A stretch of DNA of 64,000 bases from Marisa cornuarietis (GCA_004794655.1 SMMW01000038.1:1-64000); one strand, 5' to 3'; positions 32,074-44,900 are shown, counted from the first letter of the stretch. Made by a program: numbers and translations. The notes: generated by a model not told the origin, from the sequence alone.

Positions 32074-35000
32074 ATGGCTCAAACACACGACAGAGAGTGT
32101 GCAGTGTGCACCAATGACTTCACCACTCCAAAGATTCTACCCTGTGGTCATCTCCTGTGCCGAGAATGTCTCATTTCATGGATGGATTCCAAACCCGATG
32201 CTGGTTGTCCGCTGTGTAGATGTCCTATCGTAGAACAGTCAGATCGAAGTTCGGCCGAGACTGTTGACGCCCTGCCAACAGATTTTGTGATGGAAGCGCT
32301 GGTGGAGAGCGCTCGTGTGCTGAGTAAACATCACGTTTGTTGTGTATGTGATGATGTTAAGGCTGACTCTATATGTGTACAGTGCCAGGTCATGCTGTGC
32401 TTATCGTGTACAAAGGCTCATAAAAAGCTTCCCATGAGCCGCAGTCACGATGTGGAGAGTCTCAGCACTGTTACAGTTGAACGTCTGGCTGCCAGCCGCG
32501 CTGCACTGTGTGCTGACCACGGCGACAAACAGGCGGAATTCTTCTGCAGCAAGCACAACCTCGCTGTCTGCTCAGTCTGTAAGTATACAAATCACAAAGT
32601 ATGCCCAGAATCAGACATTCTTGACTATGAAATAAAATCAACTCAAAATTTATTGAACGACTTGACAAAGATTGTCGTGGACGCGGAGCAGAAGCTAGAG
32701 CAGGCTATAGGTCAGCTGACGTCACGTCTACAGGAAGTTGATGTCAGTGAACAAGAAGACATGGCGCAGGTGGACAAGACATGTGACCATCTTCAGAAGC
32801 TGGTGGAAGATTTTCGTAAGAAGTTGAAAGAAAAGAGTCGCACCTCACATCTCAAAACCAGGAATTCGTTACTTGACCTGAAGACTGACCTTAATAACCG
32901 TCTAGGGAAGGTGACGTCACACAAACATATTGTGACGCGAGCCACGGCAGTGTCACCACGTCCTGCACTGATACACATGAGACAGACTCTGACAGACAGG
33001 GTCAACAGCCTTGACCTCAGCGCCGACTTGAAAGGAGTTGGGTGGGTGAAGCCCTTGTCAAGCGTCAAATGTTGGGAAGAACTTGTGGGAAGGATAGTAA
33101 AGGAGCTATTGATGTTTGAGAAGCATTGGACAGAGTCAGAGGTAAACTTTTTTATTTTATTATTATTTAGTTGTTTATTGAAATAGTGATTGTAATTAGC
33201 AAGTTTTTTTCGTTGTGTAGCGTGTGTACATAGATTATGAGAACTATAGAAGGAGTGTCTGTCACAATAATATTCATATTATTTTTCTCTATTTCATTTA
33301 CTCTGTCTCTCCTTTTTCATTTTGTTGTATTTATGCATTTGTATGCATGTTGGACGTGACGGCAAAATGAATATCCTTTATTTAAAGAAGAAAGCTAAAT
33401 TGCTAATAGATTGAAGCTTGTTTAAATATTATAGAATTCGATTTCACTTTTCTCTGTCTAATATTTATTTATATTTATCAAATTAAATTTTTTCGATTTT
33501 CTTCCTCACACTTAAATTTTAGACACAGGATTGTTCATTTTGATAATAAGAGTAATTAAGAAACACCAAACATACTATTTTGATCTTACATGCAGTTTCA
33601 TATCTTGTGAATATTGTTGTTCACAATGTATCTGGCAAGTTACGAAGTATCATGAGCTTCTATCACAATATTACTCAGAACTATACCTTGTCTTTGTTAT
33701 TCGGGACATTCAAATATTTATTGCAGTGGACGGGAACGTTCCACCCGCTAAAGCATCTGCAGATTTATGTAAATCTATAACCTTTTTTCATAGCAGCAAA
33801 AATTTATATGAAGTGAGTGCATGCAATAAATGTACCAAATGCGTGTAGACACTTTTTAAATTCAATAAAATTCTCCATCAGGCGCAGGTATATGTGTACT
33901 TAATAGTCATAAATGTTATTATTAATGTATTTTCAATTACCTCGTCTTTTAGAATACAATAAATAACTTCAACACTAAACATTTTAATCATTAAAAATTA
34001 TATGAAATCTAAATAATGTATGAGACTAATAATTCTTATTACTTACATATCTATTTTTATATATTGTGGATATCGAATTAACAGCTGTGAATACATTTTG
34101 TTGACGATAGTATGGACATCATTTACAGTTGGACGCACAGACACCAGTCCTTGTGTTCCACGAAAACTGCGGGACCAACATTCGTCTGACGAACTATAAC
34201 AGGACTGCGGAGAAGAGAGAGTCAAAGCACATCGGCGACGAGGTGGTTGTGTCACGTGACGTTATGGTGGCGAACGTCTTGTATGAAGTAAGATGTGAGG
34301 CTAGAAGACTGCTGCTGCTGCTGCTGCTGATGATGATGATGATAATGATGATGATGATGATTAAAACATGCTACAGAACAAAAATTGCTTTAAGTCACTT
34401 TCCTTTCTTTGATAGTGCACAGGCGATAACTTAAAATCATCCCACGGACTTGTTTTACACGTCCGTGATCATTCTCCATCGTTTTTTTAAAACCAATTAT
34501 ACAAGTCTCAATATATAGGGTATACGGTCACGCTTTTTTGTACTGAGCGCTGGGTAACCTGTAGGTCAGGTAGTCACTCTAACTAGGTGTCGCATTTAGC
34601 CAAGTCATGTCACTGTAATGTTGACGCAGGTCAGCGTGGACGCAGTATCAGCTACAGTCAACACATTATCCCTGGGTGTGACAAGAATCCCTCCAGCACA
34701 CCTCGTTTTGACGAATTATTCCATAAACCTGGAAGACGCCAGCATTATCGCAGCCAATGGGATCATTCATCAGAAAAAATTTGTGAGTTGGTATGGCTAA
34801 TAGTGCGAGCAAATGTCTCTGTGGTCTATGTGTAAGAATTCTTTTCAAATGTTTTCGTGAAATCTGCTTTCTTCAAAGTTTAGTAATATGGTTCTTTTTC
34901 TAATGAGTAGGTACAATTCAGAGACAGGTACTATTTACGGAAATCTAATTAAATACTTTTTTTGTCTTTTGGAAATATACTCCTACAAACATCCTATTGT

Positions 35001-36664
35001 ATAGAAACACAGACATCAAAATGGTATGTATTTACGATGACGTAGTCAAGGTTGCCATAAGTGAGCGGAATATGTTAATTAGGAGGTCATGAGTTTGATC
35101 TTTTTAAGTAAATGTTATAAACATGTACCTCAAGAATTGAAGTGGGGTATTCGTTTAGTTTTGTTGAAATGCAATCTTAATACTCAGTCAGATAAAAGAA
35201 ATTCATCAAACTACGACTTTAAAGACCAACCTGAATGGTTTATGTTTTTTGCAGATATCGATGGATATAGGCGATATAAACCTAATCTGTAAATTGCAGC
35301 CTCCAAAATCCATCCGTTAATTAACCGCTAGCAACGTACGCGATTCCCACCTGTGATCAACAAGCGCCGTTAACAGAGTACTACGTCACGCTAGTGTACC
35401 ATTCATAACATTGGCAGCCATCAACACCAAACAAAGAGAGAGAATGAGCGACAGTTGGGATTATTCGGACGTTAAAGTCTGCTTTTCTCGTGCTAAAGTA
35501 GCAGTTTTTTAGAACCACGAGAAATGCAGACTTTCAGGATCCTAATTACACGAACTGTCGCTCATTCCATCTCTCTGTTTGGTGTTGACGGCTGCCAGTG
35601 TTGTGAATGGTGCACTAGTGTGACGTAGTAGACTGTTAGCGGCGATCGTTGATCGCAGGTGTGAATCGCGAACTTTGCTAGCGGATAATTAATAAACGGA
35701 AAGGTTTTGGAGGCTCAAATTTACAGATTAGGTTTATATCGCCTATATCTACTGATATCTGCGCAAACCACAAACCATTCAGGTGGTCTTTAAGTTACGA
35801 AAACGTCAAAGAAGCTGCCGATATCCTAAGACACCAGGCATTTGTCTTTCATTTTTCACAGTTAAAAAATAATAGAAACATCACAATAGTAGATGAACCT
35901 CACTTCGGACCCGAAATTTTATTAAGAGATAAAGGTATCATGCATTTGTCTTCAGGTAGCTAATATGTTAGGAGACGGTCTCAAGAAACTTCAATTCGGA
36001 AGTCGAGTTGGGTTACTGGTGGACTCATCAAACGACCTTCACCTCTACATCGACGGACAAGACCAGGGGGTTGCAGTAAAACATGTCCCACAGCCCTGCT
36101 TTGCTGTCTTTAGTATCTACGGTACAGTCACTAAGGTGAGAGACCTAGGGACATGTTAAATTATACAGAGTAGTTTCTGATTGTCTCATGAAGCTATAAG
36201 GTTCTTTTGCATTGTGATATCGTGAATGCATTTAGATATACTAAAGAGGAAACCCTTCTACTGCATATTTTATTGCGCTGACTTACAGGGGCCACAGCAC
36301 TTTTCTAATTTTAACAATTTTAGGCTTAAATCTAATCCGTTTGCACACCAAAAGTTTAGAATTTTTAAAAATTAAAATAGCTTTAACTAAGATAAAGATG
36401 TTTAAGTCTGACTTTCCGTCCTGTTAGTCCAATTTTTTGTATGTTCTTGTGCAATACATCTAAATGGCAGAGAAGAGATTTTGCTCTTTTAGAACAGTTG
36501 TAAGGTTTAGAAACATATTGTGCAACCAGCTCCTGGCTTCCTCGTTTAAGTGAAGATTTTCTAAAATCTTTGTTTTCTCTGTAAGTAAATACTTAGGCAT
36601 TGTACCTGCTGCCTTATTGTCTGTTAAGCAGGTGACAGCCCTTCCTACATTAAGGAGGACATAA
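32074..36664 (+). CDS. RBCC-NHR E3 ubiquitin ligase-like protein (gene B)
   Basis: Five exons: 32074-33141, 34129-34287, 34630-34782, 35956-36135, 36632-36664 (stop TAA). All junctions are AG/GT and phase 0, giving 356+53+51+60+10 = 530 residues. RING: C9, C12, C24, H26, C29, C32, C45, C48. B-box 1 is at about 89-125 and B-box 2 at about 146-177, followed by a coiled coil to about 280. Residues 357-530 form a Neuralized homology repeat: LVFHENCGTNIRLTN, then VTRIPPAHL, SRVGLLVDSSNDLHLYIDGQ, and PCFAVFSIYGTVTKV. In Neuralized proteins the NHR binds partner or substrate proteins, and the RING recruits the E2. Here the RING is N-terminal and in TRIM order. Gene D has the identical exon plan, which confirms the splicing model. 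Intron 3 carries a 579-bp palindromic MITE absent from D. The start ATG has A at -3 and G at +4. Confidence 0.85.
34307..34362. repeat. (GCT)n(GAT)n tract next to an NHR donor site
   Basis: Starts about 20 bp inside intron 2 of gene B. The equivalent position in gene D (60049-60075) and in the orphan exon relic (about 7126) is also GAT-rich, so this is an ancestral intronic repeat. Confidence 0.8.
35216..35794. mobile_element. 579-bp palindromic (foldback) MITE in gene B intron 3
   Basis: The two halves are reverse complements along nearly their whole length, meeting near 35504 (TCTCGTG against CACGAGA around a short loop). Matching points run from the outer AAAGACC...CCTGAATGG through GATATAGGCGATATAAACC, CTACGTCAC and AGTCTGC. 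The paralogous intron of gene D (near 60765) has no such insert: its flanks join directly. A second, internally deleted copy is at 37221-37552 and a short piece at 8603-8680. It has no open frame of interest. Confidence 0.85.
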
Positions 36665-36948
36665 AAGAATATTAGAGAACAAGAAACCTGAGAAAGTGAA
36701 ACATAAATATCTTTGGGACTGACGACATCAACCTGAGCAATGATATTACCATCAACGGCTCCAATGTATTTGTATTGTTAGCCTGTTTACTATTGTAAAA
36801 ACACGTGATTACAAACTCTTTTGTGTGTGATTTTAGCTTTTGAATAGACGAAATTTGCATGAGTTTCCCCAATTTTGTGTGTATAAATATATGAAACAAA
36901 GAAAAGAGGAGAAACAGATCATCAACACTGAAGAACAACAACAACAAC

Positions 36949-36984
<36 letters not shown>

Positions 36985-37220
36985 CACGCGCGTGCGCTTT
37001 CTATTTTTTACACGCACACACTTATCAACGCGAGCGCACGCGTAAAGATTTGGAAATGCAATTGAAACACCCAATGGACACTCAAGATATATCAGCAATA
37101 AAAAATAAACTCTCTCACTCTATATGTATATATATATATATATATTACAACTATACTCTTTAAGATTCAAACGCCCTTTTTCACAATTTAAAAACCAACA
37201 AATATTTTGCGTTTTTTTGC
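36665..37220. other. 3' region of gene B
   Basis: Untranslated or intergenic DNA with (CA)n at 36950-36980 and (TA)n at 37127-37145. Possible poly(A) signals (AATAAA) lie near 37097. Part of it (the segment with ATATTACCATCAACGGCTCCAATGTATTT) is shared with gene D at 61530-61560. Confidence 0.5.
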
Positions 37221-37552
37221 AGATGTTGGTAGATATAAGCTATATAAACATAACCTGTAAGTTTCAGCCCTCAAAATTCATCCGTTAGTTAATTATCCGC
37301 TAGTAATGTACGCGATTCGCACCTGCGATCAACAATTGTAACAGTGTACTACGTCACGCTAGGTTCAAAGTTGAAAGTCTGCTTTTCTCGTGCTAAAGTA
37401 GCACTCTTTTTCAGAACCATGAGAAATGCAGACTTTAACGTCCAAATAACCCGAACTGTCACTCATTCTCTCTCTCTCACTCTCTCTCTCTGTTTGGTGT
37501 CGACGGCTGGCAATGTTGTGAATGGTCCACTAGCGTGACATAGTACACTGTT
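37221..37552. mobile_element. Second copy of the palindromic MITE, internally deleted
   Basis: Shares the outer arm (CTAGTAATGTACGCGATTC, TACTACGTCACGCTAG), the central stem-loop (AAGTCTGCTTTTCTCGTGC... GAGAAATGCAGACT) and part of the second arm with 35216-35794. A segment of the first arm is deleted and the second arm ends early. Confidence 0.75.
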
Positions 37553-37685
37553 TATAAATTCTCTGAATAAAATTCAGGAGAATTATACAATTATCAGTAT
37601 AGATTTGTTACTGTAATGTTAAAAATCTAATTAGATGTATGTGCATTTATTTATTAAACTGTAAAATACACATTGTAATTATTAT

Positions 37686-40517
37686 GTGGGTTTCTGTGTT
37701 GATCTGACTCCAGTTAATTACAGTATACGCTCATTTCCCCGTGTCAGTCGAGGAGGAGGGATTGCTGTCATCTTTAAAACATCTCTCCTGAGTCACCTTG
37801 CGTTTGTTAATGATCTCCCTTTTATACACTCGTCATTTGAATTTGTTAATGTAAGACTCTCACTACCAGACAGAGAAGTTCACCTTATGTGTTTATACAG
37901 ATCACCACCAAATATAACCAACAAATTGACAGATAATATGTTTCTATCGGAATTTCATGATCTGCTTGACCACTGCAATACGCTCAGTGGCATACCTGTG
38001 GTAGTGGGTGACTTTAATGTCCATTTTGATGAGGAAAACCATCAGTATACCAAGAAAATAACAGATCTGCTTGATGTCTTCCAGTTCACCCAGTCTGTCA
38101 CTGAGCCAACACACATGAAAAAGCATATCCTGGATTGGGTGGTGCACAAACCTGTTGATCAAGTGATACGTACAGTTACAGTCTCCAATGTGCTCTCTTC
38201 AGACCATTACTGTGTGCGGTTTGATCTGTCAGCCAGCCACCCACCGCTCACACCAGTGTTTCGCACTCTTCGTCGTATTCGTGACATGGACATGTCTATG
38301 TTTCGTGAAGATCTGAGAACTGAACTTGCTCTCTGCCCCTCAACTTCTGCTGAAAGGCTCGTGGCTGTTCTCCGCTCCGTGCTGGAAGTTCACAGCCATG
38401 GTACCCTAACAATCGTGTTGAGCTGCGGAGAGCTAAGGCGGAGCGTCGACGAGCTGAGAGGTTGTGGCGTAGGTCTGGGCTGACTGTCCACAAGCAGCTA
38501 CTAAGTGCTGCCAAGCGTTCAGTCATTCACCTTGTTCATTCAGCCAAAACTGCATTCATTCGTGCTCACATCGGCACTTGCTCGTCGAGTCGAAGCCTGT
38601 TTAAGACCTGCAACCATCTGCTGGGCCGCACTAACAGGCCGCAAGTGCCTGCAGTCATTGCACCTGCTTCACTCCCTGAGGCCTTCAGCAAGTTTTTTGT
38701 CCGGAAGATTCTTGACATTCGGCTTAAACTTGATCAGCTGTCTGTGCACAATCCTGCTAGTCACATCGACCATCTGGCAAGGCCACAGTGCTCTTTTTCT
38801 TCCTTTCAGCCGATCTCGGAAAGCGAGCTTAAGACCATGATACTCCAGTCAAAACCCACAACCTGTCCACTGGACCCAGTTCCCACCCCTCTACTGGTAG
38901 ACTGTCTTGACGTCCTACTTCCTGCCCTAACAGAAATAGTCAACGATAGCTTGACTTCTGGCATTTTCCCTTCCACCTTTAAAACAGTCTTAGTGAAGCC
39001 GCTGTTAAAAAAGCCTACCCTCGACATCAATGTATTAGACAATTACTGTCCAGTCTCAAACTTACCATTTCTGTCTAAAATCCTTAAGAAAATAGTTCTC
39101 AAGCAACTTCTATCCCATCTGAACTCTGAAAACTTGATTTCTCCATCACAGTCTGCTTATCGCCCTTTTCACAGCACTGAGACTGCTCTGCTAAAAGTGA
39201 CAAACGACATTTTGTCTGCTCTGGATAGAGGTGACATCTCATTTCTCACCATGTTAGACCTGTCTGCTGCCTTTGATACCATAGATCACACTACTCTCAT
39301 TCACAGACTCAGTACTCTCTATGGCATCTCGGGCTCCCCACTCACCTGGTTTCAGTCATATCTCTCAGATAGGACTCAGTCAGTTATAGTGGATGGCTGC
39401 GTGTCTTCACCTGTGTCTATTCACTCAGGAGTCCCACAAGGCTCTGTACTTGGTCCCATCCTCTTCATCTTGTACATGAAGCCACTTACCACTCTAATTC
39501 AATCGCACTCTATATCCCATCAATCCTTTGCTGACGACACCCAGCTGTATACCCGTTGTTCTCCTTCTCAGGCTCACACTACTATCCAGAGCATCCAAGA
39601 TTGTATTTCGGATATTAGGCTATGGATGACCCACAACAAGTTAAAGCTAAATGACGGAAAAACAGAAGCTTTACTTTTTACAAAGAGGAGAGCCAGGGTT
39701 TACTCGTCACTGCCTGTTTCTGTTCGGGTAGGCGATGCCGATGTTCCTTTTGTAACTTTGGCACGTAATTTAGGTTACATAATGTCCGCTGACATGTCTC
39801 TTGATAAACATGTCTCTCACATTTGTCGATCTGCATACTATGAGCTCCGGAAGATCAGCTCCATTCGCCATACTCTGCCCGTCTCAATCATCAAAATTCT
39901 TATCTGCTCGTTTATTCTGTCTAAATTAGACTACTGCAACTCTGTTCTTGCTGGCTGTCCTCAATACCTCCTTGATAAGCTTCAGAAGGTCCAGAACTCA
40001 GCTGCTCGTCTCGTTTTCCGGACTCGCAAACATGATCATGTCTCACCACTTCTTCGCTCTCTTCATTGGCTACCAGTTAAAGCTAGAATAGACTACAAGC
40101 TCTCCACTCTCTCCTATGGTTTCTTCGAAGGTCACTCCCCAAGCTACTTTGATGAAATCTTGTCTGTCAAATCTCCTGCCCGAAACCTTCGCTCCTCATC
40201 AGACTCCCGCATTTTATCCCTCCCTCTCACAAAGACAGTCATATATGGACAACGGATGTTCTCCCTTTGTGCTGCTCAGCAGTGGAACTCTCTACCACAC
40301 CACATTCGCCACTCAGCCTCCAAGGCTGCATTCAAACGCTCTCTTAAAACATGTCTTTGTACAAAGTACTATTCCTGACTTGTACCTCATCTTTATGTTG
40401 TCCAGTGTCTCTATGTGTACCTCACTGTCTATTGGTTGTTATGTTTCTTTCTATCAAATTGTACTGCGCAGAGAGTGCGATCTATCTTATTCGTGATTCT
40501 GCGCATTATAAGTTCGC

Positions 40518-40555
<38 letters not shown>

Positions 40556-40574
40556 TATTATTATTATTATTACA
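37686..40574 (+). mobile_element. CR1/L2-like (Jockey-superfamily) LINE, 5'-truncated, one frameshift
   Basis: Two overlapping frames. 37686-38483 encodes most of an endonuclease/exonuclease/phosphatase domain: SRGGGIAVIF, VVVGDFNVHFD and SSDHYCVRFD; the N-terminal part is missing. 38462-40378 (638 residues) encodes a reverse transcriptase: DPVPTPLL, LDLSAAFDTIDH, SGVPQGSVLGPILF, the catalytic SFADDTQLY, then KLKLNDGKTEALL. The frames are separated by what looks like a single indel near 38400. Translation of the second frame upstream of its first ATG (codons for RVELRRAKAERR) carries on the normal linker. One altered core residue is visible (NYCPVSNL, where R is usual at the third position). 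The 3' end is an (ATA)n/(TTA)n tail at 40518-40574, common for this clade. It interrupts the 3'-flank repeat of gene B. Confidence 0.85.
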
Positions 40575-40579
40575 TAGTA

Positions 40580-41780
40580 GGCTTTTAAAAGTATCTCCGC
40601 ATTTCTAGCCTGTGCGTGTCGTCTGCTGGTTTTCACGTCCTTGTCAAAAGTTTTTTCCCTTTTTTGGTATATCTGTGCAGAGATCTGTATACATATATCT
40701 GTCTGTATATTTCTCTACAGAGATCTATGATTTGTGGTATTAAAAGATTAAGAAAAAAATTAATGTTGGGAAATGTAGCCGATGTGCTTCAAGCAATAAA
40801 TGATGTCAAATAATTCACACTCTCTTTCTCTCTCTATCTTTATGGTAAATTAGCAGAACGCTCTCTTATCACACCTGCCGTGATTCAGGAGGGTAGTCTT
40901 TGGGAATATTTCAACTTTCACTGATGATGACAAATCACTAACAAAAGTAGAGAATAAAGACTTCCTGCAATTTCTTTTTTATTTACACCTGACACAATTA
41001 CCCCACAAACATAAATCTTGTTTTTCCTGTGAGTTGAGATACGCTATAATGCGAACACAGAGTAAGTCATTCACTGAAGAGTGTCTTCTATGTAAAGCTG
41101 TCAACACAAAATACACAGCAGTCTACTCAAGATGCGGCCCGCGGTCTGCCAAACTGTGGAGTGCACTTGTTCTCATTTTTGTATCTCGCCTAGGTTAATT
41201 TGATTGAAATTTAATTTATCAAGTCATCGTCAGAAATCGGCAGTCCGTAACATTTTAACATAGAGACAAAAAGATGACATATAACACGGCTGACATGTCT
41301 GATGGAGTCGCTAGAGAGCATCGGAATGACTGGTTATAAAGTTTTATTGTGAGCAAACTCACACAGCTTCACTTTAGACAATAAATTCGGTAAGTGAACG
41401 CCATTGTGTATTCATTGGTTGTCCTATCCATTATCACTAGGTTTGTTGTGTTATCAGCTGGCCTGGGAATTGGGTATTTTACTGGCCCATGGCATAGCTT
41501 AGAATTTTTAGACCGACCCGCAGAAAGAAAACTTTGCCTCTGGTCTACTCACACTCATGGAACGGAAATTCCCCGTTGAAGCGAATGATTAGCATCCCTG
41601 AAGTCAAGTAACCTTACTCATTTGATCTATGGCGTATAAGTGATTTCTCTCTTTTACTGCTAAGTGTTCTTAAAATCTTATCGATTAATCTGTAGTAATC
41701 CACCTGTTTACAATGTATTCTGAAAACATAGATTACCACCTCTGTTAATACTAGTACAGTATTGTTATACCTCTGTAATA
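40580..41780. repeat. 3'-flank repeat, copy B1
   Basis: Paralogous to the flanks at 13740-15000, 43430-44900 and 62080-64000 (for example GGGAAATGTAGCCGATGTGC, ATTTCAACTTTCACTGATGATGAC, GGAAATTCCCCGTT). It is split by the LINE at 37686-40574, with its left part at about 37560-37690, and it carries a further 413-bp insertion. Confidence 0.7.
41130..41542. mobile_element. 413-bp non-autonomous insertion with 9-bp target duplication, hAT-like
   Basis: GTCTACTCA is found on both sides (41121-41129, 41543-41551). The paralogous flank at 44471 has a single copy in uninterrupted sequence. An 8-9 bp duplication and the GCGGCCCGCGG near the left end point to hAT. The two ends are only weakly inverted, so the TIRs are decayed. 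Confidence 0.6.
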
Positions 41781-41903
41781 TAGCAACCGTTCTTTGAGAT
41801 AACGTAAGATAGTCTTAGTTGCTAACGTGTTGATAGATACCCAACAATTATTAATCGAAACTGCACAACATGCTCAAAACTTTTTAAACATGTATAAAAG
41901 TAA

Positions 41904-43426
41904 ATGACAATGACAATGACCAACTTTATTTATCCCAGTGGGCAATTTGAATATGGGCATGTGCTCTAGTTCAACAGTGAATGGAAAAAAACAAAAAAAC
42001 CAAAACATATATATCTATATAGATTAAAAAAAAAACTTTCAGGGAAATCAAGTATACATATACAACATCACACACGCGCACACACACCACTGACAGCTCT
42101 TCTAACATTAAGCAGCTGGACTGCAGATGGCACGAATGATTTTAGGTGTCTGTTACTCTTACATATAGGCATGGCATAACGTTTACCTGAGCTTAATAAT
42201 AAAAATTCTTTTGTTAGTACATGTTCAGGTAATGATAAAATGCATGAAGCTTTCCGTACTGTTTGCTGGTTACAAAAAGAAGCTAAATCCCTCTGTCTGA
42301 TACCAATTATCTTAGAACAGATGTTCACAACACTGTTCAGACTGTTCCTATCATGGACAGAGAGATTGCGAAAGCAGCATACAAATGAGAAAGATAAGAG
42401 ACTCTCAATGAATGACTGGTAAAAACGGGCTAAGATTACGTGACTAACTGAAAAACTCTTTAATTTATGCAAAAGATACATTCTTTGTTGGCCACGTTTA
42501 ACAATGTGTTCGGTGTTTAAGTTCCATTTGAGCTGGCTATCAAAAATAGTTCCCAGATACCTGAAGGAGTTAACAACTTCAACAGGTTTACTATGAATCA
42601 CACTGGGAATAACAAAATCCTCTTTGATCTTCCTAAAGTCTATAACTATTTCTTTAGTCTTATATACATTCATCTCTAGATAGTTCTCATCGCACCACTG
42701 TACAAAATTCGTTAAGGCATTACCATGATCTGTTGTGTGTTCCTGTAAAAGAGTCAACAATGCAGTGTCATCAGAGAACTTGATGAGGTAGCTATTCTCC
42801 TCCGTGCTTCTGCAGCTGTCAGTGTACATGATAAATAACGAGGGTGATAGACAACAGCCCTGTGGGGAGCCAGTACTTGTAAAAACTGTGTCAGAATAAT
42901 TACTATTAACATAAACCCTCTGCTGTCTACAAGTCAAAAATCCACTATCCATAAAACCAGTTTATGTGGCAGGTCAAAATCAAAAATCAGTCTCAAAGCC
43001 AGAAGGTGTGGTTGCACTGTATTGAATGCAGAACTAAAATCTGCGAAGAGTAATCTGGCATGTGACTTGGGCTTTTCTAAATGTTTATACAGTGTGTTCA
43101 GAATGAATAACTTGACATCGTCAACACCCCTCCCCTTCCTGTAAGCAAATTGCAGTGGGTTCAGTTTATTCTCTACAGATGTTAAGATGAGAGTTTTGAC
43201 AATTTTCTCAAGAGTTTTTATTACAAGGGAGCTATTGGCCGAAAATGATTGGGTTGGCTAGGATTAGGATTTTTAGGGAGAGGGACGATGTTAGACAGTT
43301 TCCAGAGTGCTGGAATGTGCCCTGAGTCGAGAGAGAGTTGAAAAAGATGTTGAAACACTCCTCCCAACTGAACATTACAGGAGTGCAGGACACGCCCACA
43401 AATCCCATCAGGCCCCTGCGACTTGT

Positions 43427-43430
<4 letters not shown>
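41904..43430 (-). mobile_element. LINE, reverse-transcriptase half, with hexamer tail
   Basis: The main - strand frame 42952-42068 (294 residues) contains GSPQGCCLSPSLFIMYT, the catalytic box KFSDDTALL, KTKEIVIDFRK, FRYLGTIFDSQLKWNLNTEH and KRYAMPICKSNRHLKSF. Upstream, in another frame, lie NPLQFAYRKGRGVDDVK and FADFSSAFNTVQPHLLA. The 3' end carries GGGATAAATAAAGTTGGTCA and then repeats of ATTGTC (41905-41920). The clade resembles Rex1/L2-type LINEs, which I cannot fix without a tree. It is 5'-truncated next to a (GAT)n tract, with at least one frameshift. It lies between two copies of the 3'-flank repeat. Confidence 0.8.

Positions 43431-43484
<54 letters not shown>
43427..43484. repeat. (GAT)n microsatellite
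   Basis: About 19 GAT units. The corresponding tract in copy A of the flank repeat is at 13759-13804. Confidence 0.95.
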
Positions 43485-43485
<1 letters not shown>

Positions 43486-44900
43486 TACAGATGTTCACAT
43501 GATCACATACATATTCATTATATATATATATATATAATGCCTGTTTAGAAATTGCACACCTTCAGTTTATTATCAAGTTAAAAATTAATGGATAAATTTC
43601 AGGAAAACAGTACAATTTTCAGTATAGTTTTTTTTACCTCTTAGTTATCTCTGCATTATGTTGTTAAACAATTAAATACACACTAGTGTACAGGTTATCT
43701 TTATATATTGAATGTGTGTATAACAATGTATTAATTTTATGGATTTATGATTAGTAAACTTTTCAATCTCCGCATTTCGAGCCTCTATGTGACGTCTGCT
43801 GGCTTTCGTGTTCTTCTCGCAAACTTTTATTTTCTACTCGACAGGTGTGTCTGTGCAGAGATATGTATGCATATATCTGTCAATAGATTTGTCTGTAGAG
43901 ATGTCTGATCTGTGGTATTAAAAGATAAATAAGAAGAAATTAATGTTGGGAATTGTAGCCGATGTAGTTCAAGCAATAAAAGGTTTCATATAACACACTC
44001 TCTCTTTCTCAATCTATCTTTAAGGTAAACTAGTAGAAGGCTCTTTTCTCACAGCAGCTGGTCTTTTTGAATATTTCAGTTCTCGCTGGTGACGACGAAC
44101 TCACCAAGAAAAGTAGAGAATTAAGACTGTGTGTTTCAAGCAGTAAAAGATGTCATATAACAAAGTCTCTCTTTCTCTTTCTATCTTTATGGTGTATTAG
44201 CAGAAGGCTCTCTTCTCACAACTGCCGTGACTCAGGGGGCTGGTCTTTGGCAATATTTCAACTCTTGCTGGTGATGACGAACTCACTAACAAAAGTAGAG
44301 AATGAAGACTTCCTCCAATTTTTATGTTTATTTACACCTGATACAATCACCACAGAGACATCTCGCTTTTCCTGTGGCTTGTGATATTCTCCAGTGCGCA
44401 CAGAGAGTAAGTCATTCATACTGAAGAGTGTCTTCTATTTAAAGTTGTCAACACGAACACACACCAGTCTACTCACACGCATGTAACGGAAATTCCCCGT
44501 TAAAGAGAACGGTTTGCAAACGGGAGCAGTCAGGTAAGCTTGCTCAATGATCTGAGGCGATTTCGCTCTTTTATTGGTAAGTGGTCTTAAAATCTAATCG
44601 ATTAATTTGCAGTAACAAACCTTTTAACTATGCATTCTGAAAATTAGATTTTAACTTCTGTTAATACCTAATCGTTCAGCTTTGTAATATAATAATCGTT
44701 CTTTCAGAAAGTGTTGATAAATACACAACAGTTTGTAATCGAAACGGTATACCATTCTCAAAATCAAAGGATCAAGTATACACGAGTGCAGAAAAGTAAA
44801 AAAAAATAAATTTAGTATTCCGTAATAAATCAGCATTTCTTTGCTTTTTAGGCATTTTACGACACTCTGATACTCGTATTTATTATAGAGACGACAGACA
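43485..44900. repeat. 3'-flank repeat, copy B2, with an internal partial duplication
   Basis: Matches copy A closely from CAGATGTTCACATGATCACA. The block from CAAGCAGTAAAAGATGTCAT to ACTCACTAACAAAAG (44119-44302) is a second, partial copy placed in tandem, almost identical to 63841-64000. This copy supplies the empty sites that define the 191-bp MITE and the 413-bp insertion. Confidence 0.75.
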
